Shown: piece by piece, positions 24,152-35,564 of the stretch
Position numbering within the stretch: the first letter of the stretch is position 1
How the letters are laid out: each line of letters opens with the position of its first letter
Origin: Penicillium oxalicum
Taxonomy: Eukaryota; Ascomycota; Eurotiomycetes; Eurotiales; Aspergillaceae
NCBI RefSeq assembly: GCF_001723175.1
Contig: NC_064652.1
Span: 2,170,001 to 2,234,000 of the forward strand
Reading direction: 5' to 3'
Length of the DNA: 64,000 nucleotides
Program-made: the position numbers and the translations under genes
The notes under the pieces: generated by a model
What the model was told of the DNA's origin: nothing
Databases searched by the model: none
Seen by the model: only the letters and a program-made list of their open reading frames with translations

Positions 24152-24310
24152 TCACGGATCTTGCGTTAAAAGTACTATGGAGGCTCCGCGGGTTTGAAGT
24201 CGGTCCGCCAAGCTGTTAAATATCAGCAGTGATAAATTTGTTGGTCTTAGTTGACTGACAGCCTGGAGGAACATAACACACAGAATCAAGGTGCCTCGTA
24301 GAAAAGACAT
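24152..24310 (-). CDS. Possible small secreted peptide
   Basis: A frame starting MSFLRGTLILCVMFLQAVSQ resembles a signal peptide, followed by about 32 residues of no recognised family and no cysteines. A longer in-frame upstream start exists. A 3' exon may be missing. It is weakly supported. Confidence 0.25.
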   Translation of the reverse strand: MSFLRGTLILCVMFLQAVSQLRPTNLSLLIFNSLADRLQTRGASIVLLTQDP

Positions 24311-24763
24311 TTTGAATCTTACTTTGCCAGGTTGACGGTGATGAACCGGTAGTGAGAATGTTCTAGGAGGGGAGGGAACGCCTGCTTTATAGTTCCTCCG
24401 TGTTAGCAAAGAACTCAGCAAAGTGTTAAAAATCAAAAGTTGCCGCCCGCATTTTGCGAAATTTAATCGGCGGTGAAATTCTAGAGTAGTTTTTCATTAT
24501 TTAGGAATACCTCACGTTAAATCTATCCAGTTTAAAATGGCGGTTGAGCTCCAATGGCGACTCAGAGTAAGACATCCGAATTCATGGTTGCCGTTCCGCA
24601 TGTTTCGTACGGATTTGGGAGTGGATCTCCCTGTTGACTTTTTTTTCCTTTTGATACTGAATAGGTTTTCATACTCTTACCGGGATATAAAAACCACCGC
24701 TTATCCGCGATGGCTAACTTCACAAACAGATGCAACTGAACTCCCAACCTGCTCCTTTAAAAC

Positions 24764-25483
24764 ATGGTCATCCAACTTCTGGTTATGTTTGCCACTGTGG
24801 CAATGGCAGACTTCCAACTTCAGCAATTCACCAAAGACACCTGTACTATATTAGACACATGGGATCAAACGCCCCACGGTGTGGCCTCTGTTCAGTACAT
24901 ACTGAATGGGCAGGAGACAACGAAGTCCCTCTCGTCGAATTGTGAAACCCAACTCCAATCCTCTCTAGAAGACTGTAGAAAGCCCGTCCTTGATGGTTTG
25001 AGAGCATTATCTAACTGGCTGTTTACAGGTTTGCGTGGGTCCAGCCTAGTTTGTAGCCAGCTGTTAATCTTGATATCAAATTCAACGTCACCCGACCCTG
25101 TGCCCCGTAACGCGAAGTATGGCAAGAGACTAGTCTCTGCGCGGGCAAATTCCGACTGTTCATGTGAGAAAAATGAGCCATCTCAAGTAGGTGACTCAGC
25201 AGCCACTACAACGTCTCGGGTTACGCTTCTCTCTGTAGCTTCCACAGACCCTTCAGAAACAACAGATGCCCGCGGTAGAACCTCTTCCACACCAGTTAAT
25301 ACTGTGAGCACATTATTAAATGACAATACAACTCCAACTGCCAGCCCTACGAGCGCCCTGTCTAAAGATCGCGTTTGCATTATCAAGCATGCCGATTGGG
25401 CGTCAATTCCACAAGGAAGATGCTGGTGCTTGGACAAATCATCTATCGCCTTTTCTTCTGAGGAATGCGATATTTATTCGTAG
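24764..25483 (+). CDS. Hypothetical secreted cysteine-containing protein
   Basis: A single-exon 239-aa frame. The start MVIQLLVMFATVAMA looks like a signal peptide with cleavage near residue 15. Two cysteine-bearing regions (about 26-120, and 205-237 with RCWCLDK) are joined by a Ser/Thr-rich linker at about 145-200, as in many extracellular fungal proteins. No GPI-type hydrophobic tail is present. The family is not recognised. Composition is like that of the other intact genes, with no RIP damage. An earlier start at 24537 lies in another frame and is not preferred. Confidence 0.55.
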   Translation: MVIQLLVMFATVAMADFQLQQFTKDTCTILDTWDQTPHGVASVQYILNGQETTKSLSSNCETQLQSSLEDCRKPVLDGLRALSNWLFTGLRGSSLVCSQLLILISNSTSPDPVPRNAKYGKRLVSARANSDCSCEKNEPSQVGDSAATTTSRVTLLSVASTDPSETTDARGRTSSTPVNTVSTLLNDNTTPTASPTSALSKDRVCIIKHADWASIPQGRCWCLDKSSIAFSSEECDIYS

Positions 25484-27047
25484 AATGCCATAAACCTGCT
25501 GTTCTGAAATCTTATTCCGGGGAGAACTAAAATTTTAACAGATACTCTTTAGTGGAATTTTGTAACCAATGCTAGAGGTTTTATGTTGACTAAATTCCTG
25601 ATGAATATGCACGTTCTAAAGCAAGACAGCAACTCAGGTGTCTAGCTATAGGGTAATTGAGGAATCAATTTCCCCTAATGAGATAAATTGTGCCTGGGGA
25701 CCGGGACTCGGCCAAGTTTATTAGAATAATGCTATAGGTGATAGATTCCTGCCCCGACAACATCGCTTTTCACACATTTACTGAGTATTAATTGACACGG
25801 TCAGCGGGGGGCCGGAAATGGCTCCCGTCCCACCGCCTGCCCGAATTCGCAGTCCCCCTGCCGCTTCGGGAATGGCGCCCGCACCATCGCCCCATTCAAG
25901 TTTAGCGCCGTCCCTGGCCGCTTTTACCGCCCAGCTCATCTGCCCACCATCTATAAAAGACCCTCCTGCTCTCCTCCTCTTTGTCGACGCACTTTCTCTT
26001 CTGTTTCCCCCTTCCAGACACTCTACCCCCTTTCTTTGTCTGCCCCACCATCACCTGCGTACTGGCTTTCAGCCTGATGCACTGCCCCTTTAATTTCGCC
26101 GGAGATGCCGCTCCATCCGATCCCGTGGTCATTGTGGCCAGCGTTGGCTGCAATGCCACCCAGTCACCGAGGATCGCGCAGGAACAGAAACACGGGGCGT
26201 GATCCAGTCCTCCACTGCATCGTCTGATTCCGTGTCAATGCTATTTTCCTCGAAAAAATTACCGGGAATCCTGCTACAAGGCTATTTCGATCGCCTTCTG
26301 CTGGTCTGGCCTTCAGATTGCGTGTCTCTGTGATTCCGCTGGCGTCCCTTATTGCGAAATCTCCACGATTGCTCTCACCGATGCTCCATGTTCTGCTTCA
26401 TCTGCCCCGCCTAACTTTCCATCCGAGGTTACATTGCACAGCCCTTGGCGTCGCAGATCTCCTCGCGGGGGCTTGCTCCCAAACGTCTTGACCTTTCAGT
26501 TGTCGTCATCATCGGGCTTTGCGGTCCATCCTCGCCCAATCGATGAATCTCGATGACATGCAACGGTGATGCGAGCCAATAGCGGAAATACCGCACACTT
26601 GCCTAACCGAGGTCGATGCCGCATCATAAAGTAAGCCCCTAGTCGGGCGGCAGCAAGACCCCATGATCACGCAGTCTGACGCATAGATCATTGATTGGGA
26701 GCCATTGAGATTAGTAGGGATTGTTGCCGGTGTTCTAAAGCCTCACAGGTGCGGAATTTGTGTGCTCTCGTACCTTTTGGATGTATCGGCATGGCTTGGT
26801 GGAAGCTGGTCCGCATCTCTACGTTATGAAGTATACGGATTACGCCTCGTGATCTATAAAAGAGACTCCAATTACCCCCAAATGGCAAAGCTGCAATTCA
26901 ATCCTCCCAGAGTCTTCAACCTTCCCCTTTCCTCTTCCCACTGCCCTCTGCCCCCTGCCTCAAGTCCCAAGTCTCAGTAACTCGATTTTACGAGCGACCC
27001 CAATCCCTATATCCCCTGAACTTGTTCCCTCGCTCTTTTCGCACTAT
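25484..27047. other. Long GC-rich leader or intergenic region
   Basis: From about 25800 the DNA becomes GC- and pyrimidine-rich, unlike the AT-rich DNA before it. Short frames are low-complexity Pro/Ala/Ser and not convincing as genes. TATAAAAG at about 25951 and CTATAAAAGAG at about 26854, followed by CT-rich tracts, look like promoter elements for the SANT/Myb-like gene that starts at 27048. Confidence 0.4.
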
Positions 27048-28271
27048 ATGTCAAGCACCAGCTTTCGACTAGAATCTTTCCGGCCGTGGAATCCTTTTCA
27101 GGACAAAGCGCAGCCTTCGCGGGATTCTCCCTATATTTATCGCTACCCAAGTCCTGTCTCGATTTCTGCCACCCCACCTCCCTCATATCCTAGCAACCGA
27201 TTGTCAACGAGCCAAAAGTTAAACTCCCACAGCTCCGACCGGCATCCCCTTCCTGCACGGCCACCAGCGGAGGTCTGCTTCGATGGCTGTCTAGATTTCG
27301 TGGTTCAAACCGCTGGACATGAGCCGGGGCATTTGGGCAGTATAGCCTCCGACAGTACTCACATTGACACTCTCAACCCTAACGATATTTTGCAATTGCA
27401 AGACCTACCAGGTCCAGAGGATCTTGGTCACGCCCCAATATCGGGCAGTATTGGTCTTAGTGCTGATGCTGAGCGTCGATCCCCCGATTTTGATCCGTCC
27501 GACTTGGAAGCGGCGGTTATTGCTGGTCAGCTCCCACAAGATGTCGATTCTGGAAACCATATCCTGTCCAGAGAGCCGCCAGGCATTGAAACAATCGATC
27601 CTACAATCCTGAACGATCATGCCTGTCCAGGTGTGGGGCAGATCCAAGCAGCGGAAACTATCTCCGGCATCGCAACATGTCGAGACAGAAGTCCCCCGGA
27701 GTTCTTCCACTTTCCCATTCACGATCCGCCTCTTCAATGCAGCCGAGAAAATGCAAAAGAAACGGCCGATCCTAATCGCCAGTTCACAAAAATAAATAAA
27801 TGTTCGAGTATCGGGAAGAGATGTTCAAAAATTGGTGCTGGCCGGTCCAGGAAAGGGCCCCGTCGTTGCAACAGCGTTTCGTTTCCTACCGTTCGTGCTC
27901 AATTCCTGGCCCTTCCAGTCGAAGACCGGCTACAGTTTCTATCTTGGCTATTTGAGAGCACTCTATCACACTGCGTTTCTTCACGTCCCAACACAGATGT
28001 CGCCTCTGTATCAAGCTGCGCCTCGAGTCAAGATCAGTCGAGCTCAAACACCGAACCCGTTGAAGCGCAACAGCCTCCTTCGAGAAAAGGCTTACCATGG
28101 TCCATGGAAGAAAATTGTCTATTGGTAAACCTCCGGGAAGAACAGAATCTTGCTTGGTCGGAGGTGACGAGACTGTTTGCACAGAAATTCCCCGGAAGGA
28201 GCAAAGGGTCTCTACAGGTGTACTGGAGCACGACGCTCAAGAATCAGCGGCTATACGACCACCGGGTATAG
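27048..28271 (+). CDS. SANT/Myb-like DNA-binding protein
   Basis: A single-exon 407-aa protein. The first 270 residues are Pro/Ser-rich and probably disordered. A basic patch (KRCSKIGAGRSRKGPRR) at about 258-274 may be a nuclear localisation signal. The C-terminus (about 350-402) holds a Myb/SANT-like fold: LPWSMEENCLLVNLREE, then WSEVTRLF and FPGRSKGSLQVYW, with tryptophans at the expected helix positions. This arrangement is frequent in Eurotiales proteins of unknown function. It is presumably a nuclear regulator; target genes are unknown. No damage is seen. Confidence 0.7.
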   Translation: MSSTSFRLESFRPWNPFQDKAQPSRDSPYIYRYPSPVSISATPPPSYPSNRLSTSQKLNSHSSDRHPLPARPPAEVCFDGCLDFVVQTAGHEPGHLGSIASDSTHIDTLNPNDILQLQDLPGPEDLGHAPISGSIGLSADAERRSPDFDPSDLEAAVIAGQLPQDVDSGNHILSREPPGIETIDPTILNDHACPGVGQIQAAETISGIATCRDRSPPEFFHFPIHDPPLQCSRENAKETADPNRQFTKINKCSSIGKRCSKIGAGRSRKGPRRCNSVSFPTVRAQFLALPVEDRLQFLSWLFESTLSHCVSSRPNTDVASVSSCASSQDQSSSNTEPVEAQQPPSRKGLPWSMEENCLLVNLREEQNLAWSEVTRLFAQKFPGRSKGSLQVYWSTTLKNQRLYDHRV

Positions 28272-29106
28272 CGGACAGGGCTTCCCGTACGCTCAGCCGT
28301 ACCTAAAAGTCATACCGGCCATTGAGTAGTATAGTGGATGACCACATGCGAATCCTGGCTTTTGGATGTCGGTGCTCACCCGTTTTTTGTCATTCGTTGG
28401 GATGTTTGCCCTTGCCGCTTTACCCTTCAGCCCCTTCAGGCCCCTTCACCTGAAGGCCCTGAGGGAAGTAGCTGAACCGGCTCTTAGCCTAAGCAACAGC
28501 ATTGGTATGGCTACTGCGAGTGACTAGCTGCGCCTACTCGCAAAGTTTAGAGAATGGACGAGCCGACCCGGTTCTCATGCAGCCAATAATGTGATATGAG
28601 AATGGAAAGGCGCTTTACAGCGGAGCACGAACAGATTTTACGAAGCATCAGCGTCACGCATGATAGCTTGCTGATCTAATCAATCATTGAATTGGAACCG
28701 CCTAGATTGTCTGCATTGACTAGCCTGCACAGTTCACTCAATCAATCCGAAGCTTCTCAGAACCTAGAGAAAAAGCTACGCTTATAGTCTATTCTACTTT
28801 AGGCCGTGCAATCAAGATCAGGTAACTTTAGTTGGCTACGACCAAGGAAGGCTAGTCCTGGGTCAGTCAAAAGTGCATCTGGAGATATGTATATATAAAA
28901 CAGCAATGCTCCCAGCACGATATTTCCCAGCGGTGGTATTTCTTTTGTTTGCATGCGGAATTCAAATAGGAACCCCTGTCCAGACGTAGCATCATTTGCA
29001 GACTGTCCTGGATAACTAGCCACCTCTAGAAATTGTGAAGTGATAGGAGTGATGAGGCTTGACGATGCGTAATAGCTGGACACGATGGCGGAGGCTGCTG
29101 AACGAA
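28272..29106. other. Interval without a supported gene
   Basis: The only structure noted is an imperfect GC-rich hairpin-like stretch at about 28425-28465 (CAGGCCCCTTCACCTG, then AAGGCCCTGAGGG), which could terminate transcription of the SANT/Myb-like gene. A minus-strand frame at 28799-29083 has no recognisable motif. Confidence 0.3.
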
Positions 29107-29571
29107 TTATTGAGTTTGATCAGAAGGTTCAGAGCCCGTGAGACAAAGTTTCTTCGCCGGCCTGCTTGGAGTCCCTGAGCCGGACCACTTTGAAAAAGAT
29201 GTAATAGCACCCCCTCTTTGGAACAATTTGACAATCTCTTGATAGCCTCTCTTTGCGGCCGCACATGGAGCGTTTTCGTAGCGGCCGCCCTGTGCATTGA
29301 CGTCCGCTCCCTTGTCTAAGAGCAGTTTGATAATCTCTCGATGGCCTCCCGACGAGGCAGCCTGGATCGTGTCAAACTGAGGCTCAGGGGACCGCAGGAA
29401 AGGAGACCTGGAAACCTTTGAACCTTCAAATGTTAATTGGCGACCACCATCAATCAATACCAATCCCAGAGACACTCCACTCGCTCCCGGAGGACGTGTT
29501 GCTGCTGACTTGCAAATGTCCCTGCTGTTCGTCCCAAGCAATCTTTCGCCACAAGATAGAATGGCAGGCAC
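29107..29571 (-). pseudogene. Ankyrin-repeat fragment
   Basis: The frame contains two ankyrin units, TIQAASSGGHREIIKLLLD with KGADVNAQGG and AAAKRGYQEIVKLF. This is the type found at the C-terminus of fungal NLR-like proteins and large ankyrin arrays. The flanking sequence on both sides is not ankyrin-like, and no effector or nucleotide-binding domain is present. It is therefore probably a stranded piece of a larger gene rather than a gene of its own. Confidence 0.55.
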
Positions 29572-30119
29572 AGGACCAGAACGGGAAAGGAATTGAGAAT
29601 CACAATATCCTACTACGTGGGGTTTAGTACAACTACCGCCGGATTAGGCAAGTCATAAGCCAATGAGCGCAAGGTGTTATTAACGCTAGTTCCAAACAGG
29701 AAAATTCTCAGCCAATCATAGGTCTGCTACTCTGACCTGCCAAACGCATGAAAATACTGGTGACGCGCGCTGTCGCACGCCGTGGCCCTGAAACGAAACA
29801 AGTACGAAAGGTGAATCGTAAGTTGATAATATAAGAGTTGGATTATTTTTTTAAGACAATTCACATTGGTGGGTGCCAGGCTCGCTTATGAATTACGTAT
29901 CGTCCGAGCAACGGGATAGTTATCAATCTGGATAATTTATCAAGCTCAAATAAAGGGTTATGTTAATATCCAGAAACCGGAAGCTACCAGTTGAGAGTGG
30001 CCGTTTCAAAGCCCTCTCAACATTTGGAAAAGAGCGCAGAAAAACCATAACATGTCAGGAAGGGAACAACGGCTTCGACAGGATTGTAACAGCGGATAGA
30101 GAAGAATATGACAAAAGCC
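29572..30119. other. Interval without a supported gene
   Basis: AT-rich stretch downstream of the P450 stop codon and upstream of the ankyrin fragment on the minus strand. I see nothing coding in it. Confidence 0.35.
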
Positions 30120-31715
30120 TTAGATCAAAATGCCATGGGTATAGTCACGCCTCTGTGGAATCAGTTTTATATTCACTGATGGTTTGTCCCATACGATGTT
30201 GGACTTCCAGTTGCTGACATTCCAGCTTTCCCCTTCGACTTCCCAATCAAAAGCCCAAAGCATTCTGGCAAGAATGTGCGCCAACTCCATCTCAGCAACT
30301 TGTTTACCTGGACAGCTTTGTCTACCACTTAGAAATGGATGAACGACATTAAGCTGATCCGAAGTGAACAACGGATTATTGAGCCATCGCTCCGGATGAA
30401 ACTCATGTGGATCCCGGAAGTATTGAGAATATCTACCAGCACAGTACTGGGGTGTTCGAAGAATAGTCTGTTCCGATTAGTGATTATCATGATACCGAGG
30501 CAATCAAGAAACAACTTACGCCTTTCGGTATGTATTCTCCTTCGATAGTAACCGAGTCACTGATAACCCTTCTAGGGCCTGAAGTTGGTTGAGCAGGGCA
30601 TAGTCGGAAAGTCTCAAGCATAACTGCGTTAAGATAAGGTAGCTCTGTAACCGCAGGGTGGACTATATCTTCTTCACGAGCAAAGGCGGCTCGAACCTCC
30701 TCTCTTGCTTTGCGACCACAGGCTTTGTATCGCCCCAGAAAGCCGGTTGCAGCCAAGAGCGCAGAATGAATGGTTTCACTGCTGGCGGTAACGAAAACGA
30801 TCAGGTTCGCTTCCATTTCTTCTGGCGATAAGATATCCCGTCTATAAGCAAACGAGAAAGCACTCTCGGTTTCGTGTGCTTTTGACGCTAAATTGGTCTT
30901 ACTCTTCTCTTGGACGATAGCGCGAGGATAATCGAGAATTCTTTTGGGGATGAAAGGCCAGATTGTTTTCTGCAACAATGGAGAGATTCCCACCAGAAGA
31001 ACGTAAGTCCCGATGCTAGCTAACTCTATAGCAGCGAGCCATGGGTGGCTCTTCATGTTTTTTAGGCAGTCGAATGGCTCTCGCCATATGAGGTCACCCG
31101 CAATGTCGAAGGCTAGCCAGCTGTAAAGCTTTGTGATATCGACCCTGCCGTCATTTTCCTGGACATATTTCTCGACCTTCGTCCGAAATATAGAACAATT
31201 TTTCCGAATGACTGATTCATGAGCTAGTAATGGAGTACCATTGAGCGACTGGTGAAATGCCTTTCGAAACCGTCTGTGATCTTTTTCGTGGTCGTAATTG
31301 ATAATTTCTTGTTCGCCCTTGGTGAACTTGGCGAATCGTTCAGGGTCACGAATGATGGACTCAGTGCTGTATATTTGTTGATGAGCAGCATCGCTGATAA
31401 AGGAAACTTCATTCGGAGCCGTTCTTACGACCGGACCATACTCTTCGTGAAGTTGCAGTAGCGAGCGATGGAACGACCCAGAAATCCAGCTGAGGAGCCA
31501 TGGAAGTTTGGATATACGGTTGAGGAAAGGACCAGGTATTTTCCGAAGTGGATGAAAAACAACATTATAAGTAGATATAATGCTTGAGTAAATCAACACC
31601 TAATCGTGGTTTAGAAAGTATTAAGGCTGGGCTTATTTAGGGTACTGACAATAACACCGGCCGCAAGCACTATGTTTGTATGCGCAAGGAACTCTCCGTC
31701 ACTAGAGCTAGTCAT
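30120..31715 (-). CDS. Cytochrome P450 monooxygenase
   Basis: A heme monooxygenase, probably acting in secondary or xenobiotic metabolism at the ER. Exons 31715-31650, 31599-30520 and 30467-30120 give 497 aa; introns are GTCAGT..GATTAG and GTAAGT..AACAG. A hydrophobic anchor (NIVLAAGVI to IYSSIIS) precedes HPLRKIPGPFLNRIS. Later come the I-helix block FVTASSETIHSAL, ETFR (ExxR), FHPERWL (PERW) and the heme loop FLSGRQSCPG. In the heme loop the usual Arg two residues before the Cys ligand is Gln, with Arg one place earlier. It is divergent from the 642-aa gene at 33054, 1.3 kb away. The CYP family cannot be named by eye. Confidence 0.9.
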
Positions 31716-33053
31716 TTTCGCAGGGAGGGCGGAACAGGAATTATTTGAGCTTTTTCGTTTAATTTCTCTAGACAAAAAAGTTGAAGGACCCAAAGCCAAG
31801 CGGAAGGCTTTTTTAAAGGATTAATGGAATCTCTATTTACAGTATCAGGCCCTGCAATCAGTTTTTAACCCAGCCCCTTCTCTAGAATATGCGTTCATGC
31901 AGAGATATAGATAGCTGTATTTTATCGTAACGCTGTGTAATCTTTTTTTTCCGGAAAAGAAAACAAGGAAAAGGAATAATTGATCACGGCCCCTGCTCCT
32001 CCAGCAAAGCATCTCGCAATGTTCGCTTGGTGTCTCTCCGTTACCCATGTTAGGAGACGGAGAAATGTATTTTGAGCATATTATACCAATATTGCTTTAC
32101 CAATCGTGAAGGTTATTCCTGCCCAGGTCATACAGGCTTGGGATATCTTTTTCACGAAAGATGCCAGCATGCACAAAAATGCATCCAGCTTTTCTCCTTA
32201 TCTACTGTGTAATTGATTACAATGTAAGTACCATCTTCCTTGGGGTGTTAATATGTGTGTTTGTCCATTTGTATGCAATTTCCCACAACGAGAATGCACC
32301 TCTAAGTAGCCCTCGAGTACACCGCTAGGGGAAAAGACTTCCTTAATCTTGGAACTTCAAACTTTAATATTCACCATATCTGCAAGTGTAACACTATGCA
32401 GGAGGCGTAAGCCAAGACTCTGAGTCATTGAATCTACCAAAGAAGCAAATATGCATCATCCAAGGACTCACCGCTAACGCAAGGAGTCCAGTCGAATTGA
32501 AATAGTAGGATCCCCAGCCCATTTGCGCATCAGTTCATTCAAAGAGGCCAATAATTGCAGGTACAGATATCGCTACTTTGAGCAAGGGGCACAGTTCTTA
32601 CTTTCAAATCTGATCTACATCACGACTATGCTAGGGAATTCGGTCACATATTTGTACCCAATGTAAAATAACCTTAGATATTCACCCAGAATGCTTCAAT
32701 CATGCTTCAATCATTAAACTTTACGCTGCGTGGTACTGTACCGCAGCAGGAGTTTTCCTTGCATAACAAGCCGGCAGACACACACGCCCATTTATTGGTA
32801 TGTCACATGAGCGATATCGCGGTTGTTGTGGGTGGCTTAGCTGAAGTTCGATAGTACCTCAACACTCGAAATAGTCCGCACGCTGGGTATAAATATGCAC
32901 CTCCACGAAGCAATTGTGGTAAATTTCTCGTCTACGGATTCCTTTTTGACAGGGGCTTAACTGTGATTCTAAATTTTCATCCCATAACCATCAAACTTGT
33001 TGAAAATCCAGGAATCACTCACAGAACGCGATTACAATTCGAACGAATCATCC
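31716..33053. promoter_or_regulatory. Divergent intergenic region, P450 and 642-aa gene
   Basis: It separates two divergently transcribed cargo genes and probably holds both promoters. TATAAATA near 32887 and a CT-rich leader precede the start at 33054. A pyrimidine/purine tract near 31945-31975 lies upstream of the P450. No gene is seen. Confidence 0.4.
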
Positions 33054-35038
33054 ATGGCGATCGGCTCCAATGAAAACCCTTTCCGGATGAGCAAGGTAGA
33101 CTTGGCGAGTCGAATTAGAGCTAAGGATTTAAGTATTCAAGACCAAAAGTACGCTTTTGGTGAAGGGGGAAAAGGATTGGATGTCCTCACGCGAGCATTC
33201 CATGCTTCGGATATGGAACTTTGCCAGTCCAAAACACTTGACACCGCAATCCAGAAATACAGCGGCGGCATTGTGAATACAGGTACTTTCGAGACTGCGG
33301 ATCGAAACAAGTGCCTTTCTGCCTTGATACGCCATGTTTGGTCAGTTTCTGGATGGATGGAGGCTTATTGTTGCCTTGCTGAGGCGGCTCCGGAGATGGG
33401 AATGACTCCGAGGCTTATGGCGGATGTGAAAACTGGGATGTACTGGTACCCACAGCTTCGTGTCGCTCGTCGAAAGCGACCAGTAATTGATGTTCGTATG
33501 ACAATCGTTGCATCACCCGAGAACGACTCCCTGGACCATCTTGGCCCCAAAACTGCCGGTGGCCAAGCGTGGAGAGAAAGTGAAGAATTTGCAGAAGTTC
33601 TTCAACGACCGCGTTGGAATGATCCTGGATATACCAAAGGAGTCAGTCCATGCATATCTCTGGGGTGGCTTGGTATACAAGTGGGCGCTGTACTCCCTGA
33701 ACACGTCGGGATTGCCACGACACTCTTAGCAATGAACTGGGTGGACTATGATCTAGATTTTGGTGAACACAATGCCCAGGGTTTCCAGAACGGCCTCGAC
33801 ACCGCTGCCAAACATGCTTGTATGCCGGGAACTGAAATGCAGTCTGTGGCTATCGGTGCTATGATCAGTTATGATGTCCAAGTTCGCGCACGCAGCATTC
33901 AGCAGACCTGGGCAGATAAGAACCAAGGATCCTTTATTCCAGGGCCAGAGCAGGTGCCTCCTAGAGATTGGGTCTCGCTTTTGGTCGCCGACTGTGCTGC
34001 CATATCCCCGTTCCAACACAATCCAAAACCGAAAGACTATGACGCCAGCCGGCTAGGCATGTTTGCTGCCATGATCATGTTTGGTCTTTACGATGTTATT
34101 TATGATCAAGGTTGTTCGAATAGACTGACATCTCCCCAGTAAGTTTACGATTCACGCTGTCGGGCCTGCTAAACGATACTGAACTTTTCACCAGATACGC
34201 TGAAGCGGCCGGTGTGGCACAGTACGGAATACATGCTGTCATGGCGATCGGGCTTTATGAAAAGATCGGCGAATATATGCTTGATAGATTTCGATCCAAG
34301 CCCGAAGAAAGAATGATCTTCGGCTACGCATCCGATATGATCACTGGCACATTCGACACATTCAACACTCGATATCGGTCGTGGGAACGAATCGTCAAGT
34401 ACATGCGCCAATTACAACAGTCCAAGGCCATCGAAGCAAAAGCTCTACTGGAATTGATCCACGGTGATTTCGTGCTCAGAGACTGCACTCTTGAAGAAGA
34501 CGCGGACGACGTGTGGACCAGGGCAATGGAATCTGGTCTGCAAGACCTTCGAAAGCGGCACACCGTCAAGTACTTTATCCCTTCCAAAACGACTGAACTA
34601 TTTTCTACTCCTGGTGTGCCGATTCCCGAAGTTTGCAAAAATTGCAAAGTGAGATTCGACGCTGTGATGCGAAGTCCAGAGTTGGAGGAAGTTCGCGCCA
34701 TTCCTGGTTTGCCAGAGATTGTCACGCTCGACAGAGCTGCAGGCCTTGCCGCAGGTATTCGCCGAGCCTGCTTATGGGCATTAACTGACGACTGCTGCAT
34801 CCGATGTGCGTGTAGAATCGGCTCTTGGGCAGACAAGGTTTCTTATAGTGTGCTCAGCGCGAGGACATATGACGAGGCAACAACTGGTGCTGATTTGTGG
34901 CAACTGCAAAATTACTTCATTGGCACAATTACCTATTGGCCTATTTGCATCCCTGTCCTCATATCATGCTTTGATCTGTTGGTGGATCTGACTATTGAAC
35001 CTGGAGCTATGGGCCACCGCGACGTCGTGGACATATGA
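33054..35038 (+). CDS. Unrecognised 642-aa protein, possible metabolic enzyme
   Basis: Exons 33054-34138 and 34195-35038, joined across a 56-nt intron (GTAAGT..TTCACCAG), give 642 aa with no damage. I do not recognise the family with confidence. Visible features: an N-terminal half with many aromatic residues (WSVSGWMEAYC), acidic blocks MNWVDYDLDFGE and LYDVIYDQG, a helical middle, then LEEDADDVW, and two Cys pairs (CKNC, CIRCAC). The end has two hydrophobic stretches. The acidic helices followed by CxxC pairs faintly recall abscisic-acid-type (ABA3-like) terpene synthases, but this is only a hint. Its divergent neighbour is a P450, so a small biosynthetic pair is plausible. Start at 33054 is the first ATG; in-frame non-ATG codons extend upstream. 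Confidence 0.6.
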
Positions 35039-35216
35039 GCACATCGTTTGCAGCTACCAACAGTCGTCATGGAATCAGGTTCGTGGCGTTACAGTTGAGA
35101 GAACTGGATATTCCCTTTTTCGGACAATTTAAATTGAGAAATTCCTTATTATGCGACTTAGTTCTGTTGAAGAATCGTTTTCTTTCAAATTGACTTACCT
35201 CCACCCACTTTCCTAT

Positions 35217-35564
35217 TGTAGTGGGGGATTCGGTTGCATGTACTTAAAGGCGGATATTCAGTAGTAGGAGATGCCTGAGAGCCTTACCGCCGAGGAAGGT
35301 TATCTAGGACCTAGCTTGCGGGATCCGGCATCATCATCATACTTGAACAACAGTTTGGACGGAGGATTCAGGACAGTCTTTACAGTCAGATTCCTTACAC
35401 TTGAAATATCATACTCTTTTTGATTCCTGCCTTTGGTACCTGACATCGGATCTCACGATTACTTTGGAGGATTCCAGGACTTGCGTGCTTGTGGGTTTGG
35501 TTTGGTTCCTCTATGACTCGACCTGTCTGGTGAGATCAGACTGCCGTGAGCATTCCCCTCTTCA
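35217..35564 (+). repeat. LTR (copia-type), 348 bp, plus orientation
   Basis: It begins TGTAGTGGGGG and ends CCTCTTCA, and is identical by eye to the inverse of 11248-11595. It is followed at once by a RIP-mutated copia pol fragment in the same orientation. Flank bases do not give a clean 5-bp duplication. The LTR itself has no RIP damage. Confidence 0.8.

Noticed and set aside
25818..26202. Several overlapping open frames rich in Pro, Ala and Ser
   Set aside because: Low-complexity GC- and pyrimidine-rich DNA; no motif, and frames overlap on both strands. More likely promoter and leader DNA of the gene at 27048.
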